Assembly: GCA_030641505.1 (NCBI GenBank)
Contig: DAOWHI010000164.1
Span: forward strand, 1-21,255
Source of the DNA: Gemmatimonadota bacterium
GTDB taxonomy: Bacteria; Gemmatimonadota; Gemmatimonadetes; JACCXV01; JAHWKZ01
Length of the DNA stretch: 21,255 nucleotides
Direction of reading: 5' to 3'
Part shown: piece by piece, positions 1 through 9,660 of the stretch
Layout: each line of letters starts with the position of its first letter
Position numbering within the stretch: position 1 is the first letter of the stretch
Notes under the pieces: generated by a model
Databases searched by the model: none
Told to the model about the DNA's origin: nothing
What the model saw: only the letters and a program-made list of their open reading frames with translations
Made by a program: the position numbers and the translations under genes

Positions 1-1
1 A

Positions 2-1558
2 CCACCGTTCTCGGCCTACGTCACAAACAAGGTCAACGATCTCACCCAACCCCAATCGGGGGCAGTTATCGCTCAGAACCGTGCGCCCGTCGCCGACTCG
101 TCCGAGTCGATGGCTGAATCAGGTCTATCGGGGATCAACGGTGAGCGTATAACGCTCGCGTTTCAGAACACCGAGATCAGCACGGTGATCCGCGCGTTTG
201 GAGAGATTGGCAGGCGCTCGATTGTCGCCGGGTCAGGGGTGAGAAACGTCCTGGTAACGGCCGATATTCGCGAGCAACCGTGGGACGAGGCGCTTGTCAC
301 GTTGATGCATGCGAACGGCCTGGAGGTTCGGCTCGAGAACGACATCATTCGTGTTGATACTGTTGAGAATCTGCGCAAGACCGAGGCCTTGATTGACCTC
401 AGAACGGTGGTCCTACGCCTCAACTTCATCACCGCCAGCGAAGTCGTTCTGGTCGTCGATCCGCTCAAGTCGGAGCGAGGAAGCATTCAGGCCGACGCGA
501 AGACAAACTCGTTGGTAATCACCGATGTTCCCGATCGTGTCGACCAGATCGTGGACATCGTCCGAGAGCTCGATGTCCAGACCCCGCAGGTGACGATCAA
601 GGCAAAAATTGTGTTTGTCAACAAGGTCGATCTACGCGAGCTGGGGGTGAAGTGGCGGGCCGAAAACCTGCGCAACCCGACGACAGACACGCATGTCTTC
701 GCAAACACAGAAGGAACGCTGGCCGATCCGTTCCTCGATCTGTCGATCGGAACGCTGGCCTCTGGGCTCAATATCGGTGGCTTACTGCAGGCGCTTGAGC
801 AACGGGAGATGGCGGACATCCAAGCCGAGCCGCAGACGACCGTGCTCAACAACTTGCCGGCCGAGGTCTTCGTGGGGGAGCGCACACCCATTCGCGTCCT
901 CGACGTAGGCGCAGAGACGGAAGAGGCCAGGTCCACCGTCGAGCTCATCGAGACCGGCATCATCCTTCGGGTTACGCCGCACATCACGTCCAACGGCAAG
1001 GTCTTGATGCAGTTGATGGCCGAGCGGTCGGGTGTAGCGATCGCGGATCCCGCGATCGGTGTCACGTTCAACACCCAGCGGGCGACCTCCCAGATCTTGG
1101 TGGACGATGGCGAAACAGCCGTTATCGGTGGTCTTACGGTGCGGGATTACTCGAGCGTACGCACCGGGGTGCCAGTGCTGAAGGACATACCGCTGCTGGG
1201 TGCATTGTTCCGTACCGAGCGCAAGCGCGAGGGGAAGCGTGACTTGCTGATTTTCGTGACTCCGTACATCGTGCCAGTGGAGCGCCCCGCCCCGGATGTG
1301 ATCAGCCAGGCGTGCTTGGAGGATCAGCCGTGGTACCGGAGCGACCGAGCGATCGTCCACAACGGGGACCGATGGATCGAGTTTGGCGCCCCTCACCGAG
1401 TCGATTCGCGTAGTCTGATCAAGGTCGGCAACTACCGAGGGGTTTCGATCTACACCACCGTTGAAAACGCCGCGGCACATATCTACCTGCCGTTTTGTGC
1501 CTCTGGGATGTATCAGCCGTACCGCCTTTCGTTCGACTTGAGGGGAACAAATGGTTAG
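2..1558 (+). CDS. pilQ: Type IV pilus/type II-like secretin (PilQ family), 5'-truncated
   Basis: Secretins form the ring-shaped outer-membrane channel for type IV pili or type II secretion. The frame is open from base 2, so the ATG at 110 is internal and the true start and any AMIN or signal region lie outside the window. In order one sees an STN-type domain (about 140-350, with LAFQNTEISTVIRAFGEIG), a secretin N1-type domain (about 400-600, DLRTVVLRLNF and IVRELD), and the secretin barrel domain (about 790-1275). The barrel shows the family signatures GETAVIGGL, GVPVLKDIPLLGALF and LLIFVTPYIV. Unusually, about 95 residues with two cysteines follow that last motif, where many secretins end soon after it. 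The assignment to PilQ rather than GspD rests on the VLRLNF-type N1 domain and compact architecture and is less certain than the secretin family call. The stop overlaps the start of the next gene by 8 bases. Confidence 0.9.
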   Translation, partial: PPFSAYVTNKVNDLTQPQSGAVIAQNRAPVADSSESMAESGLSGINGERITLAFQNTEISTVIRAFGEIGRRSIVAGSGVRNVLVTADIREQPWDEALVTLMHANGLEVRLENDIIRVDTVENLRKTEALIDLRTVVLRLNFITASEVVLVVDPLKSERGSIQADAKTNSLVITDVPDRVDQIVDIVRELDVQTPQVTIKAKIVFVNKVDLRELGVKWRAENLRNPTTDTHVFANTEGTLADPFLDLSIGTLASGLNIGGLLQALEQREMADIQAEPQTTVLNNLPAEVFVGERTPIRVLDVGAETEEARSTVELIETGIILRVTPHITSNGKVLMQLMAERSGVAIADPAIGVTFNTQRATSQILVDDGETAVIGGLTVRDYSSVRTGVPVLKDIPLLGALFRTERKREGKRDLLIFVTPYIVPVERPAPDVISQACLEDQPWYRSDRAIVHNGDRWIEFGAPHRVDSRSLIKVGNYRGVSIYTTVENAAAHIYLPFCASGMYQPYRLSFDLRGTNG

Positions 1559-2708
1559 TGGCGACCGATCGACACGATGGTTCGCTTTGTGGCTTAGCCT
1601 GGCAGTGGTCCTCGCCATGTTTGTGGCTTGTGACGAGGCGTTGCTGGACGGCGGACCACCGGAGGCCAACGGTGAGCCAAGAATGGTAGCCGTCGGGGGT
1701 GAGCAGCTCTTGGCGCAGCTCGGCTCGTTGTTCGACACCTCGCTTCGCGTTCGTGTGCTCGACGCGGATGGCCGACCGATCAAGTCGGCGGTGGTTCGAT
1801 ACACATTGCTCGCCGGCAGCGGGGCATTCTCCTCCGACAGCACATTGACCGATGATCAGGGATTTACCGAGGTGACGTTTCGTCCAGCGTCGGCTGGAAT
1901 GACGATTATCGAGGCGCGCGCGGAGCGGCCCCGGGGGATTGGCCGGGTCCAGTTCACGATCCAGGTTCTGAACGACCCGACCGAAGCGGCTATGATGGCA
2001 CGCGTTAGTGGCGACAATCAATCCGGCGAGGCTGGGAGCGAGCTCCCGTTACCGCTCGTGGTGCGAGTCGAGAGCCCAGACGGGTTCCCGGTTGGTGGCC
2101 ACTCGGTGACGTTTGCGTTGGAGCAGTCGCAGGGAGCGTCGGCCGCGGTGATCGTCGCGCCCGGCGGGCCGGCGGCTGGTGAGGTGACCGTCAACACCGA
2201 CGGCGGTGGCACGGCTCGCGCCTACTTGAAGTTGGGAACCGCGCCGGGAGTCCACTCGGTAGCCGCTCGGACCTTGATTGGACCTGTGGGCGCGCAGACG
2301 AGCACGAGCCAGACGTTCACCGCTACCGCCACAGCGGTCGGTCCGGCTCGGCTCATCATCGTGGCCGGCAACAACCAAACAGCGGTTATCGACACCCTTC
2401 ACCAACCGGGAAGCCCTGATTTTCAGGGCCGGGATCCAAACCCTTTCGTGGTCCAGGTGGTGGATGAGTTTGGCAACCCCGTTTCAAGCGTGGCCGTTAC
2501 GTGGTTGGTATCCGACGGCGGTGGTTTTCTCACCCCGTCGACGAGCTTCACCGATGCCAACGGGCTGGCCCAGAGCCGACTGCTGGTGGTGACCGAGGGA
2601 CGCAACGCAGCCGTAGCGATTGCCGCCGGGACGAACGCCGTCGAGTTTGTCGTCACCGGCCAAGTATTGGTGCCACCATCGGAGGAGGGGGACGGCGGCG
2701 GCGGTTGA
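1551..2708 (+). CDS. Lipoprotein with bacterial Ig-like (Big_1-type) repeats
   Basis: The 385-residue product begins with a hydrophobic signal of about 20 residues ending in FVAC, a slightly atypical lipobox that makes Cys27 the likely lipidated residue; Asp28 follows. Three beta-rich repeats come next (about residues 48-135, 165-265 and 285-375). Each carries an invasin/intimin-like Ig pattern, such as VLDADGRPI, VESPDGFPV and VVDEFGNPV followed by a G-[ST]-A/G-rich edge and a TDxxG turn. Such domains act as extracellular spacers or adhesive modules, but no ligand can be inferred. The start ATG lies inside the end of the secretin gene with a GAGGGG ribosome-binding site just upstream, so the two are probably co-translated. 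A role as a secretin- or pilus-associated surface protein is inference from position only. The C-terminus is glycine-rich. Confidence 0.9.
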   Translation: MVSGDRSTRWFALWLSLAVVLAMFVACDEALLDGGPPEANGEPRMVAVGGEQLLAQLGSLFDTSLRVRVLDADGRPIKSAVVRYTLLAGSGAFSSDSTLTDDQGFTEVTFRPASAGMTIIEARAERPRGIGRVQFTIQVLNDPTEAAMMARVSGDNQSGEAGSELPLPLVVRVESPDGFPVGGHSVTFALEQSQGASAAVIVAPGGPAAGEVTVNTDGGGTARAYLKLGTAPGVHSVAARTLIGPVGAQTSTSQTFTATATAVGPARLIIVAGNNQTAVIDTLHQPGSPDFQGRDPNPFVVQVVDEFGNPVSSVAVTWLVSDGGGFLTPSTSFTDANGLAQSRLLVVTEGRNAAVAIAAGTNAVEFVVTGQVLVPPSEEGDGGGG

Positions 2709-2735
2709 TCTGTGCCAAAAGGTGGTTACCGTGCG

Positions 2736-2751
2736 CCGGAATCGAATCCGG
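2736..2751. repeat. Small hairpin, 5-bp stem
   Basis: CCGGA and TCCGG form a perfect 5-bp stem around the loop ATCGAA. It superficially resembles a tRNA T-arm, but no acceptor or anticodon stem flanks it. It lies nine bases before the stronger hairpin at 2760 and may contribute to 3' end structure of the secretin-lipoprotein transcript. Confidence 0.3.
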
Positions 2752-2759
2752 AAATCAGG

Positions 2760-2784
2760 CGGGGCGTCCGAAGAGGGCGCCCCG
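2760..2784 (+). terminator. Terminator-like hairpin after the secretin-lipoprotein operon
   Basis: The arms CGGGGCGTCC and GGGCGCCCCG pair over 10 bp (one G-T wobble) around a GAAGA loop. It is strong by composition and placed 51 bases after the lipoprotein stop and 64 bases before topA. The following sequence (GATGGCATTT) has only a weak T run, so it could be a poor intrinsic terminator or a transcript-stabilising hairpin. Confidence 0.4.
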
Positions 2785-2816
2785 ATGGCATTTAGGCTCT
2801 TGACCCCAGTGGTCGC

Positions 2817-2828
2817 CGGTTGGAACCG
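2817..2828. repeat. Dyad CGGTT-GG-AACCG upstream of topA
   Basis: A perfect 5-bp inverted repeat with a 2-base centre, ending 20 bases before the topA ATG. It lies within a wider, weaker inverted repeat, ATGGCAT (2785-2791) and ATGCCAT (2830-2836). The position just upstream of a possible -10 element would suit an operator, for example for supercoiling- or regulator-dependent topA control. This is inference. Confidence 0.25.
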
Positions 2829-2830
2829 TA

Positions 2831-2839
2831 TGCCATATT
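2831..2839 (+). promoter_or_regulatory. Possible extended -10 element for a leaderless topA transcript
   Basis: TGC followed by CATATT (4 of 6 matches to TATAAT) lies 9 bases before the topA ATG, and no Shine-Dalgarno-like purine run precedes that ATG. Together these would fit a leaderless or near-leaderless transcript. No convincing -35 box is spaced correctly: TTGACC at 2800-2805 is about 10 bases too far upstream. Weak support. Confidence 0.25.
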
Positions 2840-2848
2840 ACGCGCGCC

Positions 2849-5389
2849 ATGAGTGCTAAGACGAAGAAAAAGAAGCGGCAAAGCAGTCCAAATGTGGTCA
2901 TTGTCGAGTCGCCGGCCAAGGCGCGGGCGATCGGCGGGTACCTGGGTAAGGAGTACCAGGTTGAGGCCTCTGTGGGCCACGTCCGAGACCTGCCACCCAA
3001 GGAGTTAGGCGTTGATCCGGCAAATGGGTTCGCGCCGACTTACAAAGTCATCCGCGGCAAGCGCAAGGTCTTGAATCAGATCGGTAAGGCGGCCAAGAGC
3101 GCCCAGACCGTGTTCGTCGCTACCGACCCCGATCGTGAGGGCGAGGCTATCGCCTGGCACATCGTTGACGAGTTGGGCATTCCGCCCGAGAACATTCGGC
3201 GGGCTCTGTTCTATGAAGTCACGCCCGCGGCGGTAAAGCGAGCGATCGAGAACTCGGGGCGTATTGACAGCCGCAAGGTCGACGCGCAACAGGCGCGCCG
3301 AATTCTCGACCGACTGGTTGGCTACAAGATCAGTCCATTACTGACTACACCGTTCTACCCGGGATTATCCGCCGGTCGAGTCCAGACCGTCGCGCTCCGT
3401 TTGGTGTGCGAACGCGAGGCAACGATCGAAAGCTTCCAGAAGGTGGCCTACTGGCGGGTCAAAGCGACGCTCCAGTCACCCGGCGATCAGGAACCAGACA
3501 GCTTCCAGGCTGACCTCCAGCGGGTGGCTGGCATAGCGGTAATCCCGCGCGGACAACCAGGCGAGAAAGAGTTTCGCGCGCCGGCGGTAGACACCGAGGA
3601 GGCCGCCGCCAGAGTTGTCGAGCGCGCCACCCAAAGCGAGTGGAAGGTCGACACGGTTGAACGAAAGGAGCGCAGTCGATCAGCGCCTCCGCCGTTCACG
3701 ACATCGACGCTTCAGCAGGAGGCCTCGCGTCGCCTGGGGCTGAGTGCCCGTCGCACGATGTCGCTGGCCCAGCGGTTATACGAAGGCATCGAGGTCGAGG
3801 GTCAGACCGCAGGGCTCATTACGTACATGCGGACCGACTCGACTCGAGTGTCCGATGCCTCGCTCACCGACGTGCGTGAGTTTATCAGTCAGCGCTATGG
3901 CGCCGAGTTCTGCCCCAACAAGCCCAAACACTATAAGAGCGCAGCGGGAGCGCAGGGCGCGCACGAGGCGATCCGCCCAACGTCGATGCGGGCACCGGAG
4001 GCGATACAGGCAACTCTCGGAAAAATGAAGGACGGTCGTGATCTGTCTCGACTTTATGAGCTGATTTGGTTGCGCTTTGTGGCATCGCAAATGGAGGTCG
4101 CTCGCTACGACAGAACGACGGTCGACTTCGTCGTGGATGGTGATCTGGAGTTCCGTGCGTCGGGTTCTGTGCTCACATTTCCGGGTTTTGTCGAGGCGTA
4201 CCGGCAAGCTGGCAAGCGTGGAGAGGCCGGAGACGATGTTCTGCTGCCGTCGATCGAGGAGGATGAGATTCTGACTGCGCTCGAGGTCGTGAGTGACGGC
4301 AAAGAGACACAGCCGCCGGCGCGTTACAGCGAGGCGACCCTGGTCAAGGAGCTCGAGGCCCAGGGGATCGGTCGGCCCAGCACATACGCCACCATTATTT
4401 CGCGCTTGTTCGATCGCAACTACGCTGAACGACACGATCGCAGGATTCGTCCGACCGTGCTCGGGCGATTTGTGCTCAAGTATCTGGTCCACCATTTCGA
4501 TGACATTTTCGAGGTCGGCTTCACTCGCGGTTTGGAGGAAGAGCTCGACAAGATCGAGGAAGGCACTCTTGCCTGGCGGGACGTCGTCGAGGATCTGTGG
4601 CGTCCTCTTAGGGAAGACATCGATCGCGTGACAGCAGTCACCGAGAACGGCGGAAACGGGGATGAGAGTTGGAACGACCTCGAGCCACCGAATTGTCCCA
4701 AGGATGAGGCTCACGGCGCGATGGGACTCAAATGGAATCGCTTCGGACCGTTCTGGGGGTGCCGCAAGTACCCTGATTGCCGCGGTACGCAGCCGATCCC
4801 CGAGCTGGGTCCGGAGTCCCCCGACGACCCGTGTCCGGTCGATGGCGGTGAGTTGGTGATCAAGCGGGGTCGGCGTGGTCCGTTTGTGGGGTGCGCGAAC
4901 TATCCGGATTGCGATTTCACGATGAACATCGGGGACGATCCGGAAGCAGCGTTGGCCACCCGACAGCGCGCGAAGACGGTTGGCGAGAAGCTCGACCGTG
5001 AGTGCCCTCGATGTGGTGAAGGCGAGTTGGCCATCAAGACCGGGCGCTTCGGTGCTTTTATTGGGTGTTCGAAATACCCCAAGTGTCGACACACGGAGTC
5101 TTTGCCCACGGGCGTGAAATGCCCTCAATGCAATGAAGGTGAGCTGGCGGAGCGTCGGAGCGGCCGGGGCCGTGGGGCGCGACGCTTCTATGGTTGCAAT
5201 CGATACCCCGATTGTGACTACACCCAGAACGGAGCACCCCGCGCGGTCGATTGCCCGGAATGTGGTCACCGAGTGGCCGAGGCCTGGCGCGACAGCGATG
5301 GTGTCACCGGGCTCAGGTGTCCCAAGTGCAAGGCGGAGGTGCCGGAGCCGGCGCCGACCACGGAGCCGGCCGGGTCGACCCGCGGTTGA
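2849..5389 (+). CDS. topA: DNA topoisomerase I (type IA)
   Basis: Relaxes negatively supercoiled DNA by transient single-strand cleavage through a 5'-phosphotyrosine. The 846-residue protein has a lysine-rich tail (residues 1-13), then the Toprim domain with IVESPAKA (Glu20) and the acidic metal triad DPDREGE (Asp93, Asp95, Glu97). The active-site motif GLITYMRTDS gives catalytic Tyr326. From about residue 616 to 835 there are five C-terminal Cys4 zinc-ribbon-like repeats of the pattern CPxC...GxFxGCxxYPxC; the first two have CPKD and CPVD in place of CPxC. Length and layout are typical for a long bacterial TopA. The ATG at 2849 has no visible ribosome-binding site. The stop overlaps the next gene's TTG start as TTGA, and topA heads the trmFO-xerC-hslVU run as in Bacillus. 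Confidence 0.98.
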   Translation: MSAKTKKKKRQSSPNVVIVESPAKARAIGGYLGKEYQVEASVGHVRDLPPKELGVDPANGFAPTYKVIRGKRKVLNQIGKAAKSAQTVFVATDPDREGEAIAWHIVDELGIPPENIRRALFYEVTPAAVKRAIENSGRIDSRKVDAQQARRILDRLVGYKISPLLTTPFYPGLSAGRVQTVALRLVCEREATIESFQKVAYWRVKATLQSPGDQEPDSFQADLQRVAGIAVIPRGQPGEKEFRAPAVDTEEAAARVVERATQSEWKVDTVERKERSRSAPPPFTTSTLQQEASRRLGLSARRTMSLAQRLYEGIEVEGQTAGLITYMRTDSTRVSDASLTDVREFISQRYGAEFCPNKPKHYKSAAGAQGAHEAIRPTSMRAPEAIQATLGKMKDGRDLSRLYELIWLRFVASQMEVARYDRTTVDFVVDGDLEFRASGSVLTFPGFVEAYRQAGKRGEAGDDVLLPSIEEDEILTALEVVSDGKETQPPARYSEATLVKELEAQGIGRPSTYATIISRLFDRNYAERHDRRIRPTVLGRFVLKYLVHHFDDIFEVGFTRGLEEELDKIEEGTLAWRDVVEDLWRPLREDIDRVTAVTENGGNGDESWNDLEPPNCPKDEAHGAMGLKWNRFGPFWGCRKYPDCRGTQPIPELGPESPDDPCPVDGGELVIKRGRRGPFVGCANYPDCDFTMNIGDDPEAALATRQRAKTVGEKLDRECPRCGEGELAIKTGRFGAFIGCSKYPKCRHTESLPTGVKCPQCNEGELAERRSGRGRGARRFYGCNRYPDCDYTQNGAPRAVDCPECGHRVAEAWRDSDGVTGLRCPKCKAEVPEPAPTTEPAGSTRG

Positions 5390-6723
5390 ACCGAGCCCTC
5401 GTTATCGGCGGCGGTCTAGCAGGCACCGAAGCCGCGCTGCAGTGTGCTCGTTTTGGTATTTCCGTCACCCTCTATGAGATGCGGCCGGTGGTGGCGACGC
5501 CCGCACACCAGACGGATCTCTTAGCCGAGCTCGTTTGCTCGAACTCCTTCAAGTCGCTCGATGTCGAGACCGCCCACGGTGTCCTCAAGGCCGAGCTCGA
5601 GCACCTCGGCAGCCAGCTGCTAGCCGCAGCTGTAGAAGCTGGGATACCTGCGGGCGCGGCGCTGGGGGTTGATCGGGCCCAGGGTTCTGCTGGGGTCACG
5701 CAGCTGATCGAGGCCGAGCCGCTCGTCACCGTGGTACGGGATGAACGGACCAGCCTCGATCCCGATCAGGTGACGATCGTCGCCACTGGCCCGCTGACGT
5801 CAGACAGCTTGGTGCGCGAGATCGAAGTCACACTTGGCGCCGACAATCTGGCGTTCTTTGACGCCATCAGCCCGATCGTATCCCAGGATTCGCTTGTGCC
5901 GGAGCGTTTCTGGGCTGCGTCTCGCTACGGCAAGGGTGGTGACGACTACCTCAACTGTCCGTTGACGGAGGCCGAGTACGCGGCTTTCATCGATGCATTG
6001 TTGAGCGCCGAGTTGTACCCATTGAAGGAGTATGAGCGCGATGTCATGTTCTTCGAGGGGTGTTTGCCGATCGAGGAGATGGCTCGGCGCGGGCTGGATA
6101 CACTCCGCTTTGGACCTCTGAAACCAGTTGGTTTGACCGATCCCGCGACCGGTCGCCGGCCGCACGCGGTGTTGCAGCTGAGGCGTGAGAACCGCGAAGG
6201 TACGATGTACAATCTGGTCGGCTGCCAGACGCGGATGAAATACGGGGAGCAGAAGCGCGTGTTTGGTATTGTGCCGGCGCTCTCGCGAGCCGAGTTCCTG
6301 CGCCACGGTCAAGTTCACCGTAACACGTTCTTGCAGCACCCGGTGGCGCTGGATGAGTACGGACGGCCCGCCAGCGAGGCGTGGCCGAGGCTCTTCTTCG
6401 CTGGACAACTGACCGGTGTTGAGGGGTATGTGGAGTCCATCCTGAGCGGCCTCCTGGCGGGCTGGAACGCCGTCCGGGTCCTGGCCGGAGCTGCACCGAC
6501 CGTGCCGCCCCGGGAGACGATGGCCGGTTCGCTTTGCCACTACCTTCGAACCGCCGATCCAACCAACTTCCAGCCCATGAACGCCAATTTCGGACTGTTG
6601 CCTCCACTGGAGCACCGCGTGCGGGACAAACGGGCGCGGCGCCGAGCGCAGGCTGCCCGGGCGATCGATCGGATGGGGGAGTGGAGCATCACCGCCGTAC
6701 CGGCGCTGGTTGAGGCAGCTTGA
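5386..6723 (+). CDS. trmFO: Folate/FAD-dependent tRNA (uracil-54-C5) methyltransferase TrmFO
   Basis: Makes ribothymidine at position 54 of tRNA using methylene-tetrahydrofolate and FADH2. The product from the chosen start is 445 residues, the normal size. It begins directly with the FAD-binding motif LVIGGGLAGTEAA and YEMRP. LVCSNSFKS holds the catalytic Cys51 and EGCLPIEEMA holds Cys226, matching the two functional cysteines of the Bacillus enzyme. NLVGCQTRMKYGEQKRV and FFAGQLTGVEGYVES are further family signatures. The frame is open upstream to an ATG at 5251, but that start would overlap topA by 139 bases and add a 45-residue low-complexity tail without family counterpart. The TTG at 5386 shares TTGA with the topA stop and gives the expected N-terminus. 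No good ribosome-binding site is seen, so translation probably depends on coupling. The stop again overlaps xerC as TTGA. Confidence 0.95.
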   Translation: MNRALVIGGGLAGTEAALQCARFGISVTLYEMRPVVATPAHQTDLLAELVCSNSFKSLDVETAHGVLKAELEHLGSQLLAAAVEAGIPAGAALGVDRAQGSAGVTQLIEAEPLVTVVRDERTSLDPDQVTIVATGPLTSDSLVREIEVTLGADNLAFFDAISPIVSQDSLVPERFWAASRYGKGGDDYLNCPLTEAEYAAFIDALLSAELYPLKEYERDVMFFEGCLPIEEMARRGLDTLRFGPLKPVGLTDPATGRRPHAVLQLRRENREGTMYNLVGCQTRMKYGEQKRVFGIVPALSRAEFLRHGQVHRNTFLQHPVALDEYGRPASEAWPRLFFAGQLTGVEGYVESILSGLLAGWNAVRVLAGAAPTVPPRETMAGSLCHYLRTADPTNFQPMNANFGLLPPLEHRVRDKRARRRAQAARAIDRMGEWSITAVPALVEAA

Positions 6724-7637
6724 AGCCTGCAAGCGGGCCACTCGGCGCGCACATCGACGACCACCTCGACTACCTCAAGGCGGTTCGCCGCTACAGCCCC
6801 AACACAATCGCCGCGTACCGCCGGGATCTCGAGGACTGGGCTGCTTTTTCGGCCGATCACCTGGGGACCTCGAGTATCGACTTGAATACGGTGAGACCGG
6901 ATGACGTGCGGGCCTTCCTGGGGTACTGTGCCGATCGCGGCCTGGTACGACGCACGATCGCGAGACGATTGGCAGCTGTGCGAAGCTTCTTTCGTCACGC
7001 TTGTCGTGAGGGTTGGGCAGATAAGAACCCCGCTCAGCAGGTCGGCGTTCCGAGGCAGAACCGCAAGCTCCCGGAGGTGTTGAGTGCCGCCACGCTTGAT
7101 CGCGCGCTGGAAAGCTACGCCAAGGTGGAGGGGTTCTTCGGGCGCCGACTGGCGGCGTTGCTGGAGGTTGCCTACGGCGCTGGCCTCAGGGTCAGTGAGT
7201 TGGCTGGGTTGACCTGGGCGGACGTTGACGCCGGGTCCAAGACGGTTCGAGTAATCGGTAAGGGCGACAAGGAGCGTCGGGTTCCGATCACCGGCCGGGC
7301 GTTGGAGGCGCTTCAGCAATACGGCGGCGAGCTGGATGGAGACGCACTCGTTGATACGGCAGCCCCAGTGTTCGTCGGCCGGACCGGCCGTGCGCTCTCG
7401 GTGCGTCAGATTCAACGCGTCGTGAAGCGGGCCCTGGACACGATCGCCGAGCGAGAAGGCGTGTCGACCCATACGCTTCGGCATTCGTTTGCCACCCATC
7501 TCCTCGACCGCGGAGCTGACATCATGGCGGTCAAGGAGCTCCTTGGCCACGCCTCTCTTTCGACCACTCAGCTGTACACGCATCTGTCACGCGAACGGAT
7601 CAAGACAGCCTACGATTTGGCTCACCCTCACGCATGA
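6720..7637 (+). CDS. xerC: Tyrosine recombinase XerC
   Basis: Site-specific recombinase that, with XerD, resolves chromosome dimers at dif. The 305-residue product has the N-terminal SAM-like core-binding domain ([12 protein letters not shown], about residues 13-100). The catalytic domain shows all the expected residues: Arg157 in GLRVSEL, Lys181 in [10 protein letters not shown], His251 and Arg254 in [12 protein letters not shown], His277 in [15 protein letters not shown], and nucleophile Tyr286. The start is a TTG whose TTGA overlaps the trmFO stop, with GAGG four bases upstream. XerC rather than XerD is inferred from the trmFO-xerC-hslVU context (codV in Bacillus). The terminus overlaps an ATG of the hslV frame as ATGA. 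Confidence 0.93.
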   Translation: MKPASGPLGAHIDDHLDYLKAVRRYSPNTIAAYRRDLEDWAAFSADHLGTSSIDLNTVRPDDVRAFLGYCADRGLVRRTIARRLAAVRSFFRHACREGWADKNPAQQVGVPRQNRKLPEVLSAATLDRALESYAKVEGFFGRRLAALLEVAYGAGLRVSELAGLTWADVDAGSKTVRVIGKGDKERRVPITGRALEALQQYGGELDGDALVDTAAPVFVGRTGRALSVRQIQRVVKRALDTIAEREGVSTHTLRHSFATHLLDRGADIMAVKELLGHASLSTTQLYTHLSRERIKTAYDLAHPHA

Positions 7638-7656
7638 GAGGCTCACGCATGCAAGC
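7627..7656. repeat. 15-bp imperfect tandem repeat at the xerC-hslV junction
   Basis: CTCACGCATG occurs at 7627-7636 and again at 7642-7651. The two 15-base units agree at 12 of 15 positions. The repeat creates two in-frame ATG codons for hslV (7634 and 7649) 15 bases apart. Confidence 0.7.
7636..7641 (+). promoter_or_regulatory. Ribosome-binding site that decides the hslV start
   Basis: GAGAGG lies 7 bases before the ATG at 7649, which is ideal spacing. It also lies inside the alternative frame start at 7634, which itself has no purine-rich site upstream. This favours 7649 as the hslV start. Confidence 0.6.
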
Positions 7657-8177
7657 AACGACAATCCTCGGGGTTCGAAAGAACGGAGCCGTCGCGCTCG
7701 GAGGTGACGGCCAGATCACCTTCGGAGACACGATCGTGAAGAGCCGGTCGTCGAAGGTCCGGCATCTCAAGAGCGGATCAATCGTGGCTGGGTTCGCAGG
7801 TGCCGCCGCTGACGCGCTGACGTTGTTTGAAAAGTTCGAAGAGAAGATCGAGCGCTATCCGACAAACCTGCCGCGAGCCGCGGTCGAGTTGGCAAAAGAG
7901 TGGCGTTCAGACAAGATCCTGAGGCGACTAGAGGCGATGTTGGCGATCTGTGATAAGGAGCACAGCCTGCTCGTATCGGGCAACGGGGATGTTATCGAGC
8001 CCGACGATGGGATTCTGGCCATCGGAGCGGGTGGTCCATACGCGTTGGCTGCCGCGCGTGCTCTAACGCGCGACTCTGATCTCGACGTTAGGGCGATTGT
8101 CGAGCGCGGGCTTCAGATCGCCGCCGGGATTTGCATTTACACCAACGCCGAGTTGACGATCCTGGAGCTAGAAAACG

Positions 8178-8185
<8 letters not shown>
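7649..8185 (+). CDS. hslV: ATP-dependent protease subunit HslV (ClpQ)
   Basis: Threonine peptidase that forms two stacked hexameric rings and degrades proteins unfolded by HslU. From the chosen start the product is 178 residues. MQA is followed by TTILGVR, aligning Thr4 with the mature N-terminal catalytic threonine of HslV, so a three-residue propeptide must be removed. Further signatures are [59 protein letters not shown] and GICIYTN. An alternative ATG at 7634 overlaps the xerC stop (ATGA) and would give an eight-residue propeptide. The GAGAGG site favours 7649, but coupling could allow either. The stop overlaps hslU by 8 bases, as expected for co-assembled subunits. Confidence 0.97.
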
Positions 8186-9659
<1,474 letters not shown>

Positions 9660-9660
9660 C

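Noticed and set aside
782..1843. Antisense open frame of 353 codons across the secretin-lipoprotein junction
   Set aside because: It spans two well-supported genes and gives a compositionally odd, domainless product.
2731..2752. tRNA T-arm-like sequence (CCGGAATCGAATCCGG)
   Set aside because: No anticodon arm, D arm or 7-bp acceptor stem can be built on either strand around it.
2800..2839. TTGACC as -35 box for topA
   Set aside because: Distance to the only -10-like element is about 28 bases, far from the usual 16-18; a 17-base spacing lands on GAACCG.
3776..5269. Long antisense open frame (497 codons) opposite topA
   Set aside because: Lies wholly within topA, whose zinc-ribbon and catalytic motifs are intact. 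The antisense product shows no recognisable domain, and long antisense frames are common in GC-rich genes.
5251..5385. Upstream ATG extension of trmFO
   Set aside because: Would overlap conserved topA zinc-ribbon codons and add 45 residues absent from TrmFO proteins, which begin just before the FAD motif.
6540..7583. Antisense open frame of 347 codons opposite xerC
   Set aside because: Covers the complete XerC catalytic residues on the other strand; no domain or ribosome-binding site supports it.
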